From assembly GCF_020873895.1 (NCBI RefSeq), contig NZ_JAHWGT010000015.1, positions 105,912 through 169,911 of the forward strand: 64,000 nt of DNA, written 5' to 3'. The DNA is from Streptomyces sp. DH12 (GTDB taxonomy: Bacteria; Actinomycetota; Actinomycetes; Streptomycetales; Streptomycetaceae). Below the pieces are notes generated by a model, which did not search any database, was not told the origin of the DNA, and saw only the letters and a list, made by a program, of their open reading frames with translations. The number at the start of each line of letters is the position of its first letter. The stretch's first letter is position 1. Below are positions 33,368-45,380 of this stretch, piece after piece. Both the position numbers and the translations under genes were made by a program.

Positions 33368-33550
33368 ATGAGTACACACACCGCACCCAGCACCGGCGGC
33401 GGCCCCACCCGTACGCCCGCCGCGTCCCCGTCCCTCTCCCTCCCCGGCGACGACCAGGGCCGGATCCGCACGTGCAGACCGGCCAGAGCGGACCGCGAGC
33501 CGGAGGACCCGGCGGCCCTGGAGTGGAACATCGTCCTGGGCGAGGACTGA
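33368..33550 (+). CDS. Small hypothetical protein, stress-promoter driven
   Basis: A 60-residue hydrophilic protein, Thr/Pro/Ser-rich in the first half (STHTAPSTGGGPTRTPAASP) with an acidic C-terminus DPAALEWNIVLGED. There is no signal peptide or TM helix. Its reality is supported by the SigB-type promoter directly upstream. It is divergent from the FBP gene and converges with the reductase gene. Likely disordered; function unknown. Confidence 0.6.
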   Translation: MSTHTAPSTGGGPTRTPAASPSLSLPGDDQGRIRTCRPARADREPEDPAALEWNIVLGED

Positions 33551-33578
33551 AGCCGCGCCCCGCGAAAGTCGAGCGGGG

Positions 33579-34469
33579 CTACTCCACCAGGTGGGCGTAG
33601 GAGCGCGGATGCTCCGCGAGGTACGTCCGCAGGGTCATGGGCGCGTGTCCCGCCAGCCGGCGCACGGTGTCGGCGACCGCGCCCAGCTCTCCCCGGGCGA
33701 TGGCCTCGTACGAGGTGACCCAGCCGGTGACCTGCCACTCCTCCGCCCCGTACCCGGCGCGCGACGCGTACGCCTCGTCGCGGGTCTCGGGCAGGTAGCG
33801 GATGGTGCGGCCGGTGGCCCGGGACATCTCCTCGGCCGCCTCGGCGAGGGTGAACGCCTCGCCGCCTGTCACGTCGTGGACCTGCCCGTCGTGCCGGCCC
33901 GGCGCGAGCAGCACCGCCGCGGCCACGTCCGCGACGTCCTCGTGGGCGACGGCGGCGACGTGGCCGTTCCCCGCGGGCCCGCGGATCACGCCGTCGCGGC
34001 CGGTCATCGCCGGGATGCCCGCCAGGTACCAGCTGTCCCGCAGGGACGTCCACGCCAGTCCCGCGTGCGCCCGCAGGTACTGCTCGGTGTGCCAGTGGTC
34101 CCGGGCGAAGGTGAACGTCGCGTCGGGTGCGGCCCCTTGGAACGACAGGTACACGATCCGGCCGACGCCCGCGGCGACGGCCGCGTCCACCGCCGTGCGG
34201 TGCTCGGCGACGCGGTGCGGGTTCTCGTGGCCGGAGACGAGGAACAGCGTGTCGGCGCCGTCCAGCGCGGCCCGCATCGCCTCGCCGTCGCCGTACGCGG
34301 CGGGCGGCGCCACCGCCGCTCCCGGCAGGTCGCCGGGCAGCCGCGCCGGGTCCCGCCCGACCAGCCGCACCGGCACGCCGGCCGCGGCGAGCCGGTAGGC
34401 GACCCGCCGCCCGACCCGCCCGCTCGCCCCGGTGACGGCGACGACCCCGGACCCGCTGACTCCAGCCAT
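33579..34469 (-). CDS. NmrA-like NAD(P)-binding reductase
   Basis: A 296-residue atypical short-chain dehydrogenase of the NmrA/HSCARG type. The Rossmann motif is VTGASGRVGRRVAYRL (GxxGxxG), followed by VRLVGRDPARL as the NADP-binding basic loop. DTLFLVSGHE and RIVYLSFQGA continue the fold, and the C-terminal half has SLRDSWYLAGIPAMTGRDG. There is no canonical Tyr-x3-Lys pair, as expected for NmrA-like members, which act as redox sensors or quinone reductases. ATG at 34469. It appears monocistronic. Confidence 0.88.
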   Translation of the reverse strand: MAGVSGSGVVAVTGASGRVGRRVAYRLAAAGVPVRLVGRDPARLPGDLPGAAVAPPAAYGDGEAMRAALDGADTLFLVSGHENPHRVAEHRTAVDAAVAAGVGRIVYLSFQGAAPDATFTFARDHWHTEQYLRAHAGLAWTSLRDSWYLAGIPAMTGRDGVIRGPAGNGHVAAVAHEDVADVAAAVLLAPGRHDGQVHDVTGGEAFTLAEAAEEMSRATGRTIRYLPETRDEAYASRAGYGAEEWQVTGWVTSYEAIARGELGAVADTVRRLAGHAPMTLRTYLAEHPRSYAHLVE

Positions 34470-34566
34470 GCCCGCAGTCTCCGCCACCACCGGCGGCGGG
34501 GCATCCGCACCGCACCCGCACGGCGGGCGGCGGGTGGCGCACGGCGGGCGGCGGGCGGTCAGGTCG

Positions 34567-34982
34567 TCAGTCGTCGGTGAGCCGCCGGTACAGGTGGACG
34601 TCCTCGTGGCCGCCGGGGACGCCCGGGGTGCGGCCGGTCTCGGTGTAGCCGAGGCTCCGGTAGAAGCCGGGGGCCTGGAAGGTGTACGAGGACACCGCCA
34701 CGTGGCGGCAGCCGCGCCGCCGCGCCTCGGCCTCGGCGGCGCGCATCAGGCGGGTGCCTAGGCCGGTGCCGCGCTGGTCGTCGCGGACCCACAGCATGTG
34801 GATCTCGCAGCTGTCGCCCCACGTCCAGCCGGTGAGGCCGCCGACGACCGCGCCGGTGTCGTCGGTGGCCCGGACGGACAGCTCGCCCTCGTCCGTCACA
34901 CCGGTGGCACGGCCGTTGAACTCCGTCAGGGCCGTGTCGAGCAGCTCCGAGAGCTCCTTGTCCTCACCGCCGACGCTCAGCC

Positions 34983-34986
<4 letters not shown>
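34567..34986 (-). CDS. GNAT-family N-acetyltransferase
   Basis: A 139-residue GNAT acetyltransferase. The acetyl-CoA-binding motif A is VRDDQRGTGLGTRLMRAAEAEA (Q/R-x2-G-x-G/A pattern RGTGLG), followed by CRHVAVSSYTFQAPGFYRSLGYTETGR, the typical motif B. The GTG start overlaps the cobN stop (GTGA at 34986-34983), so it is translated with cobN although the activity has no evident cobalamin role. Substrate unknown. Confidence 0.9.
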
Positions 34987-38585
<3,599 letters not shown>

Positions 38586-38634
38586 GGCGTGCCGGGCCTT
38601 CCTCGGGGTGTCCTCGCCCCGGGTGGTCGTGGGT

Positions 38635-38742
38635 GGCGGGAGTTCCTGACTCGCGGGGCCCCTGGGGACTCGCTCACAGTGGCGGGACCGCGCCGGATTC
38701 GCACCGGGCTTCCTCCCTAGGGTCCTGGGACCCTGTGCCGTC
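38635..38742 (-). promoter_or_regulatory. Cobalamin riboswitch upstream of cobN
   Basis: On the minus strand the leader contains GCCCGGTGCGAATCCGGCGC, then the B12-box-type GTCCCGCCACTGTGA and further down GAGTCAGGAACTCCCGCC, in the order of the cobalamin aptamer. A -10-like TACTAT (38751-38746) lies just before its 5' end. It should lower cobN expression when adenosylcobalamin or another cobalamin is plentiful. Confidence 0.88.
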
Positions 38743-38763
38743 TGCATAGTAGAGGCTGCGCGT

Positions 38764-40203
38764 ATGCTCGCCGCCATGCCGCCCAGCTCATCAAAGCCCC
38801 GGAACGGGGGCGAAACCCACATACCGGAACGCGTCCGCGACCGCGGCGACGCGTGCCCCGGCGCGCTGCGGCTGCACCGCGCGGACGACGGCGGACTGGC
38901 CCGGCTGCGGCTCCCCGTCGGCGTGCTGACGAGCCGTCAGGTCGGGGCACTGGCCGACGCCGCCGACCGGCTCGGCGACGGCCACCTCGGCGTCACCTCC
39001 CGCGGCAACCTCGACCTGCGCGGGCTGCCCGACGACTGCGGAGCGGCCCTGGCGGGGCTGCTGGACGCGGCCGCGCTGCTGCCCTCCGCCGCGCACGAGC
39101 GGATCCGCAACATGGTGGTCTCGCCCCTGGCCGGGCTCGACGGGCGGGGGTACGGCGACGCGCAGGCGTGGGCCCGCGAGCTGGACGCGCTGCTGTGCGC
39201 CGAGGCGTGGACGACGGCGCTCTCGGGGCGCTTCCTGTTCGCCGTGGACGACGGGCGCGGCGACGTCGCGGGGCTGGGCGCCGATGTGACGTTGCTCGCA
39301 GAACCCGACGGGCACGCCCTGGTGCGGCTCGGGGGCGGCGGCCGGGCGGACTCGGGCGGGGGGTCCGGGTCGGTCGGCGGGACGGTCGGCGGCCCGGGTG
39401 GCGAGTCGGTCGGCGGCCCGGTCGGTGGGACGTGGCGGGTGGCGGGCGTGGACGCCCCGCGGGCCGCGCTGGCCGTGGCGGGGGCGTTCCTCGCCGTCGC
39501 CCGGGAGGCCGGTACGGGCGCCTGGCGGGTGGCCGAGCTGCCCGCGGACCGCGCGCTGGACACCGCCGCGGCCGCGCACCTGGCGGCCGCGGGGGTGGCG
39601 GCGGCGCCGGTGGCCGCACGGCCGGCCGCGGGGGCTGCGGCTGTGTCTCCGACTGCGGTCGCGGCCGCGGGGCCCGAGCCGGGCGTCGTCGGCGACGGCG
39701 GGGCCGTGTCGGTCGTGGCGCCGCTGGGGCGGGTCACCACCGCGCAGTTCCGCGCCCTGGACCCCGGCCCCGCCGGCGAGGTACGGGTCACGCCGTGGCG
39801 CGGCTTCGTCGTCACCGGGCTCCCCGGACGGGCCGCCGCCGTGGAGCGCCTCGCGGCGCTGGAGGCGGCCGGGTACCTGACCCGCGCCGGCTCCCCCTGG
39901 CTGTCGGTCAGCGCCTGCACGGGGCGGCCCGGTTGCGGCAAGGCCCTGGCGGACGTACGGGCCGACGCGCGGCCCCTGGAACACGGGCTGCCGGTCCACT
40001 GGTCCGGCTGCGCCCGGCGCTGCGGACACCCGCAGGGCGACTGGGTCGACGCGCTGGCCACCGGCGACGGCACGTACGAGATCACCGTCAGGACCACACC
40101 CGCACCCCAGACCCCCCGGACAGCACAGACACCACACGCACCACACGCACCACACGCACCAAACGCATCACAGGCACAGGCACAGGCACAGGCACAGAGA
40201 TGA
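38764..40203 (+). CDS. cobG: Precorrin-3B synthase CobG
   Basis: A 479-residue oxygen-dependent enzyme of the nitrite/sulfite-reductase fold that converts precorrin-3A to 3B. Two ferredoxin-like halves: [21 protein letters not shown], then [15 protein letters not shown]; and the C-terminal half with the 4Fe-4S/siroheme-type ligands [13 protein letters not shown] (C-x5-C) and [11 protein letters not shown] (C-x3-C). An internal Gly/Ser-rich insert lies at about 195-225, and the last ~35 residues are tandem low complexity ([18 protein letters not shown]). The start may be 38764 or the Met at 38776; a weak GAGGCT box ends 6 bases before 38764. Confidence 0.9.
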   Translation: MLAAMPPSSSKPRNGGETHIPERVRDRGDACPGALRLHRADDGGLARLRLPVGVLTSRQVGALADAADRLGDGHLGVTSRGNLDLRGLPDDCGAALAGLLDAAALLPSAAHERIRNMVVSPLAGLDGRGYGDAQAWARELDALLCAEAWTTALSGRFLFAVDDGRGDVAGLGADVTLLAEPDGHALVRLGGGGRADSGGGSGSVGGTVGGPGGESVGGPVGGTWRVAGVDAPRAALAVAGAFLAVAREAGTGAWRVAELPADRALDTAAAAHLAAAGVAAAPVAARPAAGAAAVSPTAVAAAGPEPGVVGDGGAVSVVAPLGRVTTAQFRALDPGPAGEVRVTPWRGFVVTGLPGRAAAVERLAALEAAGYLTRAGSPWLSVSACTGRPGCGKALADVRADARPLEHGLPVHWSGCARRCGHPQGDWVDALATGDGTYEITVRTTPAPQTPRTAQTPHAPHAPHAPNASQAQAQAQAQR

Positions 40204-40835
40204 GCGGGAGCACAGTGTTCGACTACGAGAAGGACGGCGCGGAGATCTACCGCCAGTCCTTTGCCACGATCCGCGCCGAGGCGGATCTCGCGGGGCTGCC
40301 CACCGACGTCAGCCAGGTCGCCGTGCGGATGATCCACGCGTGCGGCATGGTCGACCTCGTCCGCGACCTGGCCTACACGCCCGAGGTGGTCTCCCGGGCC
40401 CGCGCCGCGCTGCGCGCCGGCGCGCCGATCCTGTGCGACGCGCAGATGGTCGCCAGCGGCGTCACCCGCAAGCGGCTGCCCGCCGCCAACGAGGTCGTCT
40501 GCACCCTCTCCGACCCGTCCGTGCCGGACCTCGCCGCGAAGCTCGGCACGACCCGCAGCGCGGCCGCACTGGAGCTGTGGCGCGACCGCCTGGAGGGCTC
40601 GGTCGTCGCCATCGGCAACGCGCCGACCGCCCTGTTCCGCCTCCTGGAGATGATCCGGGAGGGCGCGCCCCGCCCGGCCGCCGTCCTCGGCATCCCCGTC
40701 GGGTTCATCGGCGCGGCCGAGTCGAAGGACGCGCTGGCGGAGTCGGACCTGGACCACATCGTCGTACGGGGCCGGCGCGGCGGCAGCGCGATGGCCGCCG
40801 CGGCGGTCAACGCGATCGCGAGTGAGGTCGAATGA
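40200..40835 (+). CDS. cobH: Precorrin-8X methylmutase CobH
   Basis: A 211-residue enzyme that moves the C11 methyl to C12, giving hydrogenobyrinate. Family blocks: [28 protein letters not shown] (His is the catalytic residue), [33 protein letters not shown] and [16 protein letters not shown]. The ATG overlaps the cobG stop (ATGA at 40200-40203), and its own stop overlaps the cobIJ start (40832-40835), so cobG-cobH-cobIJ are one coupled operon. Confidence 0.95.
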   Translation: MSGSTVFDYEKDGAEIYRQSFATIRAEADLAGLPTDVSQVAVRMIHACGMVDLVRDLAYTPEVVSRARAALRAGAPILCDAQMVASGVTRKRLPAANEVVCTLSDPSVPDLAAKLGTTRSAAALELWRDRLEGSVVAIGNAPTALFRLLEMIREGAPRPAAVLGIPVGFIGAAESKDALAESDLDHIVVRGRRGGSAMAAAAVNAIASEVE

Positions 40836-42337
40836 GCGGCAAGCTGTACGGCGTCGGGCTGGGCCCCGGCGACCCCTCGCTGATGACCCTCCGCGCGGTC
40901 GAGGTCATCGCGGAGGCGGACGTCGTGGCGTACCACTGCGCCCGGCACGGACGGTCCATCGCCCGTTCCATCGCGGCGCGCCACATCCGCGAGGACCACG
41001 TCGAGGAGCGGCTGATGTACCCGCTCACGGTCGAGACGACGGACCACCCCGGCGGCTACCGCGGCGCGCTCGACGACTTCTACGAGGAGGCGTCCGCCCG
41101 GCTCGCCGCCCACCTCGACGCGGGCCGGACCGTGGCGGTCCTCGCTGAGGGCGACCCGCTGTTCTACGGCTCCTACCAGCACATGCACAAGCGTCTCGCG
41201 CACCGCTACGAGACCGAGGTCGTCCCCGGCGTCACCTCCGTCAGCGCCGCCGCGGCGACCATCGGCAAGCCCCTGGTGGAGGCCGAGGAGGTGCTCACCG
41301 TCATCCCGGGCACCCTCCCGGAGGAGGAGCTGACGGCCCGTCTGGCGGCGACCGACTCGGCTGTGGTGATGAAGCTCGGCCGGACGTTCCCCGCGGTGCG
41401 CCGCGCCCTGGAGCGCGCGGACCGGCTGGCCGACGCGCACTACGTGGAGCGCGCCACGATGGAGGGCCGGCGCACGGCGCCGCTCGCCGAGGTGGATCCG
41501 GAGACCGTGCCGTACTTCTCCGTCGCGGTGCTGCCCTCCCGCGTCGACACCGGTCCGGCCGCGCCCGAGCGGGGCGAGGTCGTGGTCGTCGGCACCGGCC
41601 CGGCCGGCCCGCTGTGGCTGACCCCCGAGACGCGCGGCGCGCTGGCCTCCGCCACCGACCTCGTGGGCTACACGACGTACCTGGACCGGGTACCGGAGCG
41701 CGCCGGGCAGCGGCGCCACGGTTCCGACAACAAGGTCGAGTCCGAGCGTGCCGAGTTCGCCCTCGACCTGGCGCGGCGCGGGCGCCGCGTGGCCGTGGTG
41801 TCGGGCGGCGACCCGGGCGTCTTCGCGATGGCGACGGCCGTCTTGGAGGTGGCGTCGCAGGAGGGGTACGCGGACGTCCCCGTACGCGTCCTGCCCGGCG
41901 TGACCGCGGCCAACGCGGCCGCGGCGAAGGCGGGCGCGCCCCTCGGCCACGACTACGCCACCCTGTCCCTGTCCGACCGGCTGAAGCCGTGGGAGGTCAT
42001 CGCGGAGCGGCTGCGCGCCGCGGCCGCCGCCGACCTCGTGCTCGCCCTGTACAACCCCGGCTCCCGAAGCCGTACCTGGCAGGTCGCCAAGGCCCGCGAA
42101 CTCCTCCTCGAACTGCGCGCCCCCGACACCCCGGTGGTCGTCGCCCGGGACGTGGGCGGCCCGGAGGAGTCCGTACGGGTCGTCGCGCTCGCGGACCTGG
42201 AGCCGTCCGAGGTGGACATGCGCACCCTGCTGCTGGTCGGCTCGTCGCAGACCCGGGCGGTACGGCGGGGCGACGGCGGCACGGTGGCGTGGACACCGCG
42301 CCGCTACCCGGAGACCCCCTCCGCCGGCACCACCTGA
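40832..42337 (+). CDS. cobIJ: Fused precorrin-2 C20- / precorrin-3B C17-methyltransferase (CobI-CobJ)
   Basis: A 501-residue fusion of two SAM-dependent tetrapyrrole methylases. Domain 1 (1-245, CobI): [52 protein letters not shown]. Domain 2 (about 250-490, CobJ): [65 protein letters not shown]. Both have the GxGPGD/GTGPAG entrance loop and the GDP motif. This fusion is typical of actinobacteria. It is the last gene of the cobG operon; the next gene runs the other way across a repeat-filled gap. Confidence 0.95.
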   Translation: MSGKLYGVGLGPGDPSLMTLRAVEVIAEADVVAYHCARHGRSIARSIAARHIREDHVEERLMYPLTVETTDHPGGYRGALDDFYEEASARLAAHLDAGRTVAVLAEGDPLFYGSYQHMHKRLAHRYETEVVPGVTSVSAAAATIGKPLVEAEEVLTVIPGTLPEEELTARLAATDSAVVMKLGRTFPAVRRALERADRLADAHYVERATMEGRRTAPLAEVDPETVPYFSVAVLPSRVDTGPAAPERGEVVVVGTGPAGPLWLTPETRGALASATDLVGYTTYLDRVPERAGQRRHGSDNKVESERAEFALDLARRGRRVAVVSGGDPGVFAMATAVLEVASQEGYADVPVRVLPGVTAANAAAAKAGAPLGHDYATLSLSDRLKPWEVIAERLRAAAAADLVLALYNPGSRSRTWQVAKARELLLELRAPDTPVVVARDVGGPEESVRVVALADLEPSEVDMRTLLLVGSSQTRAVRRGDGGTVAWTPRRYPETPSAGTT

Positions 42338-42655
42338 CCCACGGCCCCACGGCCCCGGCTCCCACCCCCGGCGCCGGGGCCGAAACGGCCCCCGGCCGGG
42401 TGGCAGTGGGGCGGCGGTCCGGGCGCAGCAGGTGCCAGGTACCGAACCCGGACCCCGGCCGGGCGCCAGGTGCCGAACCCGGGCCCCCGGCCGGGTCGGG
42501 TGCCGAAACGCACCTCGCCGGGTGGCAGGTGCCGAACCCGGACCCGGACCCGGGCCGGGCGCCGGGTGCCGGAACGGACCCCGGCCGGTGCCGGGTGCCG
42601 AAACGCACCTCGCCGGGCGCCAGGTGCCGAACCCGGACCCTCGCCGGGTGCCGGG
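42338..42655. repeat. Tandem repeat-filled gap (CAGGTGCCGAACCCGGACC units)
   Basis: This 318-base gap between the convergent cobIJ and cobK genes is mostly repeats. GGTGCCGAACCCGG recurs at about 42431, 42468, 42526 and 42622, alternating with GGTGCCGAAACGCACCTCGCCGGG near 42500 and 42595. Units are roughly 37-58 bases and imperfect. No gene is present. Confidence 0.8.
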
Positions 42656-43393
42656 TCAGGCGGCCGGGCGGGACGCCCAGGCGGCGGCCTCCTCCACCGT
42701 CGCGGCCACCGGGACGCCGTCCGGGACGGGCGGGCGGCGGACGATCACGACGGGTATCCCCGCCTCGCGGGCCGCCGTGAGCTTGGGCGCGGTGGCCGCG
42801 CCGCCGCTGTCCTTGGTGACGAGCACGTCGATCCCGTACGCGCGCAGCACCTCCCGCTCTCCTTCCAGGGTGAAGGGACCGCGGTCCAGCAGGACCTCCG
42901 CCCGGGGCGGGAGCGGGGGCTCCGGGGGGTCCACCGACCGCACCAGGAACCAGGCGTCCGCCACCCCCGCGAACGCCGCGAGCCCCATGCGCCCGGTCGT
43001 CAGGAAGACCCGCCGCCCCAGGTCGGGTACCGTCCGTGCCGCCGCCTCCAGGGACTCCACCGGATGCCAGTCGTCGCCCGCCACGGGGGTCCACCCCGGG
43101 CGGCGCAGGGCGAGCAGGGGAACATGGGAGGCGGCGGCGGCCCTCGCCGCGTGGAAACTGATCGTCCCGGCGAAAGGGTGAGTGGCGTCGATGACCGCGT
43201 CCACCTGGTGCTCGCGCACCCAGCGGGCCAGGCCCTCGGCACCGCCGAAGCCGCCCACCCGCACCTCCCCCGGCGGCAGCCTGGGCGCGGCCACCCGCCC
43301 GGCGAGCGAACTGGTCACCCGGACGCCGCCGGCGTCCAACGTCTCCGCCAGGCGGCGGCCCTCGGTGGTACCGCCGAGGATCAGCACGTGCAT
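42656..43393 (-). CDS. cobK: Precorrin-6A reductase CobK
   Basis: A 245-residue NADPH-dependent enzyme reducing precorrin-6A to 6B. Start MHVLILGGTTEGRRLAETL is diagnostic (Rossmann GGTTEG). Other blocks: AVIDATHPFAGTISFHAARAA (conserved DATHPFA), LTTGRMGLAAFAG and VLVTKDSGGAATAPKLTAARE (TKDSGG). It is divergent from cbiD with only 12 bases between the two start codons. Confidence 0.95.
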   Translation of the reverse strand: MHVLILGGTTEGRRLAETLDAGGVRVTSSLAGRVAAPRLPPGEVRVGGFGGAEGLARWVREHQVDAVIDATHPFAGTISFHAARAAAASHVPLLALRRPGWTPVAGDDWHPVESLEAAARTVPDLGRRVFLTTGRMGLAAFAGVADAWFLVRSVDPPEPPLPPRAEVLLDRGPFTLEGEREVLRAYGIDVLVTKDSGGAATAPKLTAAREAGIPVVIVRRPPVPDGVPVAATVEEAAAWASRPAA

Positions 43394-43405
43394 CGGGAAC
43401 CGTCC

Positions 43406-44518
43406 ATGAGTACGAGCGGGGGGCGCAGCGCCCAACTCAAGCACACCGGTCTCCGACCCGGCTGGACGACCGGGGCGTGCGCCACCGCGGCGACGACGGC
43501 CGCGTACACCGCGCTCCTCACCGGCGAGTTCCCCGACCCGGTCACGATCACCCTGCCCAAGGGGCAGACACCCGCCTTCGCGCTCGCCGCGGAGGAGCAC
43601 GGCGGCTCGTACGCCACGGCCGGGATCGTCAAGGACGCGGGTGACGATCCGGACGTGACGCACGGGGCGCTCGTCCGCTCGACGGTCCGGCTGCTGCCGC
43701 CCGGCTCCGGAGTCGTCTTCCGCGCCGGTGCCGGCGTCGGCACGGTGACCCGGCCGGGGTTGCCCCTGGAGGTGGGCGAGCCCGCCATCAACCCGGTGCC
43801 GCGCCAGATGATCCGCGACCACGTGGCACGGGCCGCCGCCCTGCACGGCGGGACGGGGGACGTGGAGGTGACCGTCTCCGTGGACCACGGCGAGGAGATC
43901 GCCCGTTCCACGTGGAACCCCCGGCTGGGCATCCTCGGCGGGCTGTCGATCCTCGGGACGACCGGGATCGTCGTGCCCTACTCCTGCTCCGCGTGGATCG
44001 ACTCCATCCGTCGGGGGGTCGACGTCGCGCGGGCGGCGGGCCGCACCCATCTGGCGGGCTGTACCGGGTCGACGTCCGAGAGGACCGTCGTGTCCCTCTA
44101 CGACCTGCCGGAGGACGCGCTCCTCGACATGGGGGACTTCGCCGGGGCCGTGCTGAAGTACGTCCGGCGGCACCCCGTCGACCGGCTGACGATCTGCGGG
44201 GGGTTCGCGAAGCTGTCCAAGCTGGCGGCGGGCCACATGGACCTGCACTCGGCGCGGTCGCAGGTCGACAAGGGGCTGCTCGCCGAGCTGGCGCGGACGG
44301 CCGGCGCGGACGAGGCGCTCGCGGCCGAGGTGGCTGCCGCGAACACGGGGTTGGGCGCGCTCCAGCTGTGCGCCGCCGCGGGTGTACCGCTGGGCGACCG
44401 GGTCGCCGAGGTCGCCCGGGACCAGGCGCTGGCCGTTCTGCGGGGCGCCCCCGTCGTGGTGGACGTCGTGTGCATCGACCGGGCGGGCAAGGTCGTGGGT
44501 CGCAGCTCTCCTCTCTAG
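43406..44518 (+). CDS. cbiD: Cobalt-precorrin-5B C1-methyltransferase CbiD
   Basis: A 370-residue enzyme removing the C1-acyl chain and methylating C1 in corrin synthesis. Signature N-terminus LRPGWTTGACATAATTAAYTALL (GxTTGxCA), then VPRQMIRDHVARAA, NPRLGILGGLSILGTTGIVVPYS and ICGGFAKLSKLAAGHMDLHS. CbiD is normally the cobalt-early (anaerobic) pathway enzyme, yet CobG and CobN here belong to the oxygen-dependent late-cobalt route. Promoters for this gene and cobK must lie inside the opposite coding sequences because their starts are 12 bases apart. Confidence 0.94.
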   Translation: MSTSGGRSAQLKHTGLRPGWTTGACATAATTAAYTALLTGEFPDPVTITLPKGQTPAFALAAEEHGGSYATAGIVKDAGDDPDVTHGALVRSTVRLLPPGSGVVFRAGAGVGTVTRPGLPLEVGEPAINPVPRQMIRDHVARAAALHGGTGDVEVTVSVDHGEEIARSTWNPRLGILGGLSILGTTGIVVPYSCSAWIDSIRRGVDVARAAGRTHLAGCTGSTSERTVVSLYDLPEDALLDMGDFAGAVLKYVRRHPVDRLTICGGFAKLSKLAAGHMDLHSARSQVDKGLLAELARTAGADEALAAEVAAANTGLGALQLCAAAGVPLGDRVAEVARDQALAVLRGAPVVVDVVCIDRAGKVVGRSSPL

Positions 44519-44605
44519 CGGGCGGCCGCGCGCCGAGTGCGGCAGTGTGACCCCACAGGCCCAAGCCGCCGTGCACCCGGGCGCCCCGCGCACGATCATC
44601 GGTCC

Positions 44606-45211
44606 ATGGACACCCGCGATCCCGAGATCCACCTCGCCCAGCAGCCCGACGCGGACGCCCTCCTCGCGCGCAGCCCCCTCGCGGCGCTCATCGGCATGCT
44701 GCTGGACCAGCAGGTACCGATGGAGTGGGCGTTCTCCGGGCCGTACACGATCGCCACGCGCATGGGCGGTGACGACCTGGACGCCCGGGAGATCGCCGCC
44801 TACGACCCGGAGCGGTTCGCCGAGCTGCTCTCCGCCAAGCCGGCCGTGCACCGCTACCCCGGCTCGATGGCGCAGCGGATCCAGCAGCTGTGCCGGCACC
44901 TCGTCGACGAGTACGACGGGGACGCCGCCGCCGTCTGGGCCGACGCGGGCGGTGGCAAGGAGCTCCTCACCCGGCTCCAGGCCCTGCCGGGCTTCGGCCG
45001 GCAGAAGGCGCAGATCTTCCTGGCGCTCCTCGGGAAGCAGTACGGCGTGCGTCCGAAGGGCTGGCGGGAGGCGGCCGGCCCGTACGGCGAGGCCGGCTCG
45101 TACCGGTCGGCCGCGGACATCACGGGTCCGGAGTCGCTCGCGAGGGTGCGCGCCCACAAGCAGGAGGCGAAGCGTGCGGCGAAGGCCGCGAAGGAGAACA
45201 AAGAGGCTTAG
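44606..45211 (+). CDS. HhH-GPD family base-excision repair protein
   Basis: A 201-residue DNA-glycosylase-like protein. The helix-hairpin-helix is LTRLQALPGFGRQKAQIFLALLGKQYG (LPGxG), and the upstream helices PLAALIGMLLDQQVPMEWAFSGP contain the QQ motif. The conserved catalytic Asp of the GPD loop is not obvious after PKGWREAAG, so activity is uncertain. The Lys/Ala-rich C-terminus (KQEAKRAAKAAKENKEA) is a basic tail. The start is ATG 44606; a GATCAT box ends 6 bases before it. Upstream frame to 44537 is likely non-coding. Confidence 0.85.
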   Translation: MDTRDPEIHLAQQPDADALLARSPLAALIGMLLDQQVPMEWAFSGPYTIATRMGGDDLDAREIAAYDPERFAELLSAKPAVHRYPGSMAQRIQQLCRHLVDEYDGDAAAVWADAGGGKELLTRLQALPGFGRQKAQIFLALLGKQYGVRPKGWREAAGPYGEAGSYRSAADITGPESLARVRAHKQEAKRAAKAAKENKEA

Positions 45212-45266
45212 ACGTCGACACATGCGCACACCATGGCTGATGGCGACGAAGTCGTCCGTCGGATCA

Positions 45267-45311
45267 TCCACAACTCGCCTGATTCCTATGATTAATCAAA
45301 TGAGTTGTGGA
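45267..45311 (+). promoter_or_regulatory. AT-rich nested inverted repeats upstream of the M28 peptidase gene
   Basis: TCCACAACTC (45267-45276) and GAGTTGTGGA (45302-45311) form a perfect 10-bp inverted repeat. Inside the 25-base spacer lies the perfect palindrome TGATTAATCA (45289-45298). The element is strikingly AT-rich for this genome. It could be an operator for the peptidase gene 70 bases downstream or a terminator of the HhH-GPD gene. Confidence 0.6.
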
Positions 45312-45380
45312 ACATGTGTTCACAGAAGCCCGGCAGATCGCTAGCTTCCCTTCAACCTCGTCCGTACGGGAAGGACCTCT

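Noticed and set aside
30958-34542. A 1194-codon minus-strand frame spanning several genes
   Set aside because: Only the portion from 32769 downward is coding (membrane hydrolase). The upstream part is a shadow of the FBP and reductase genes.
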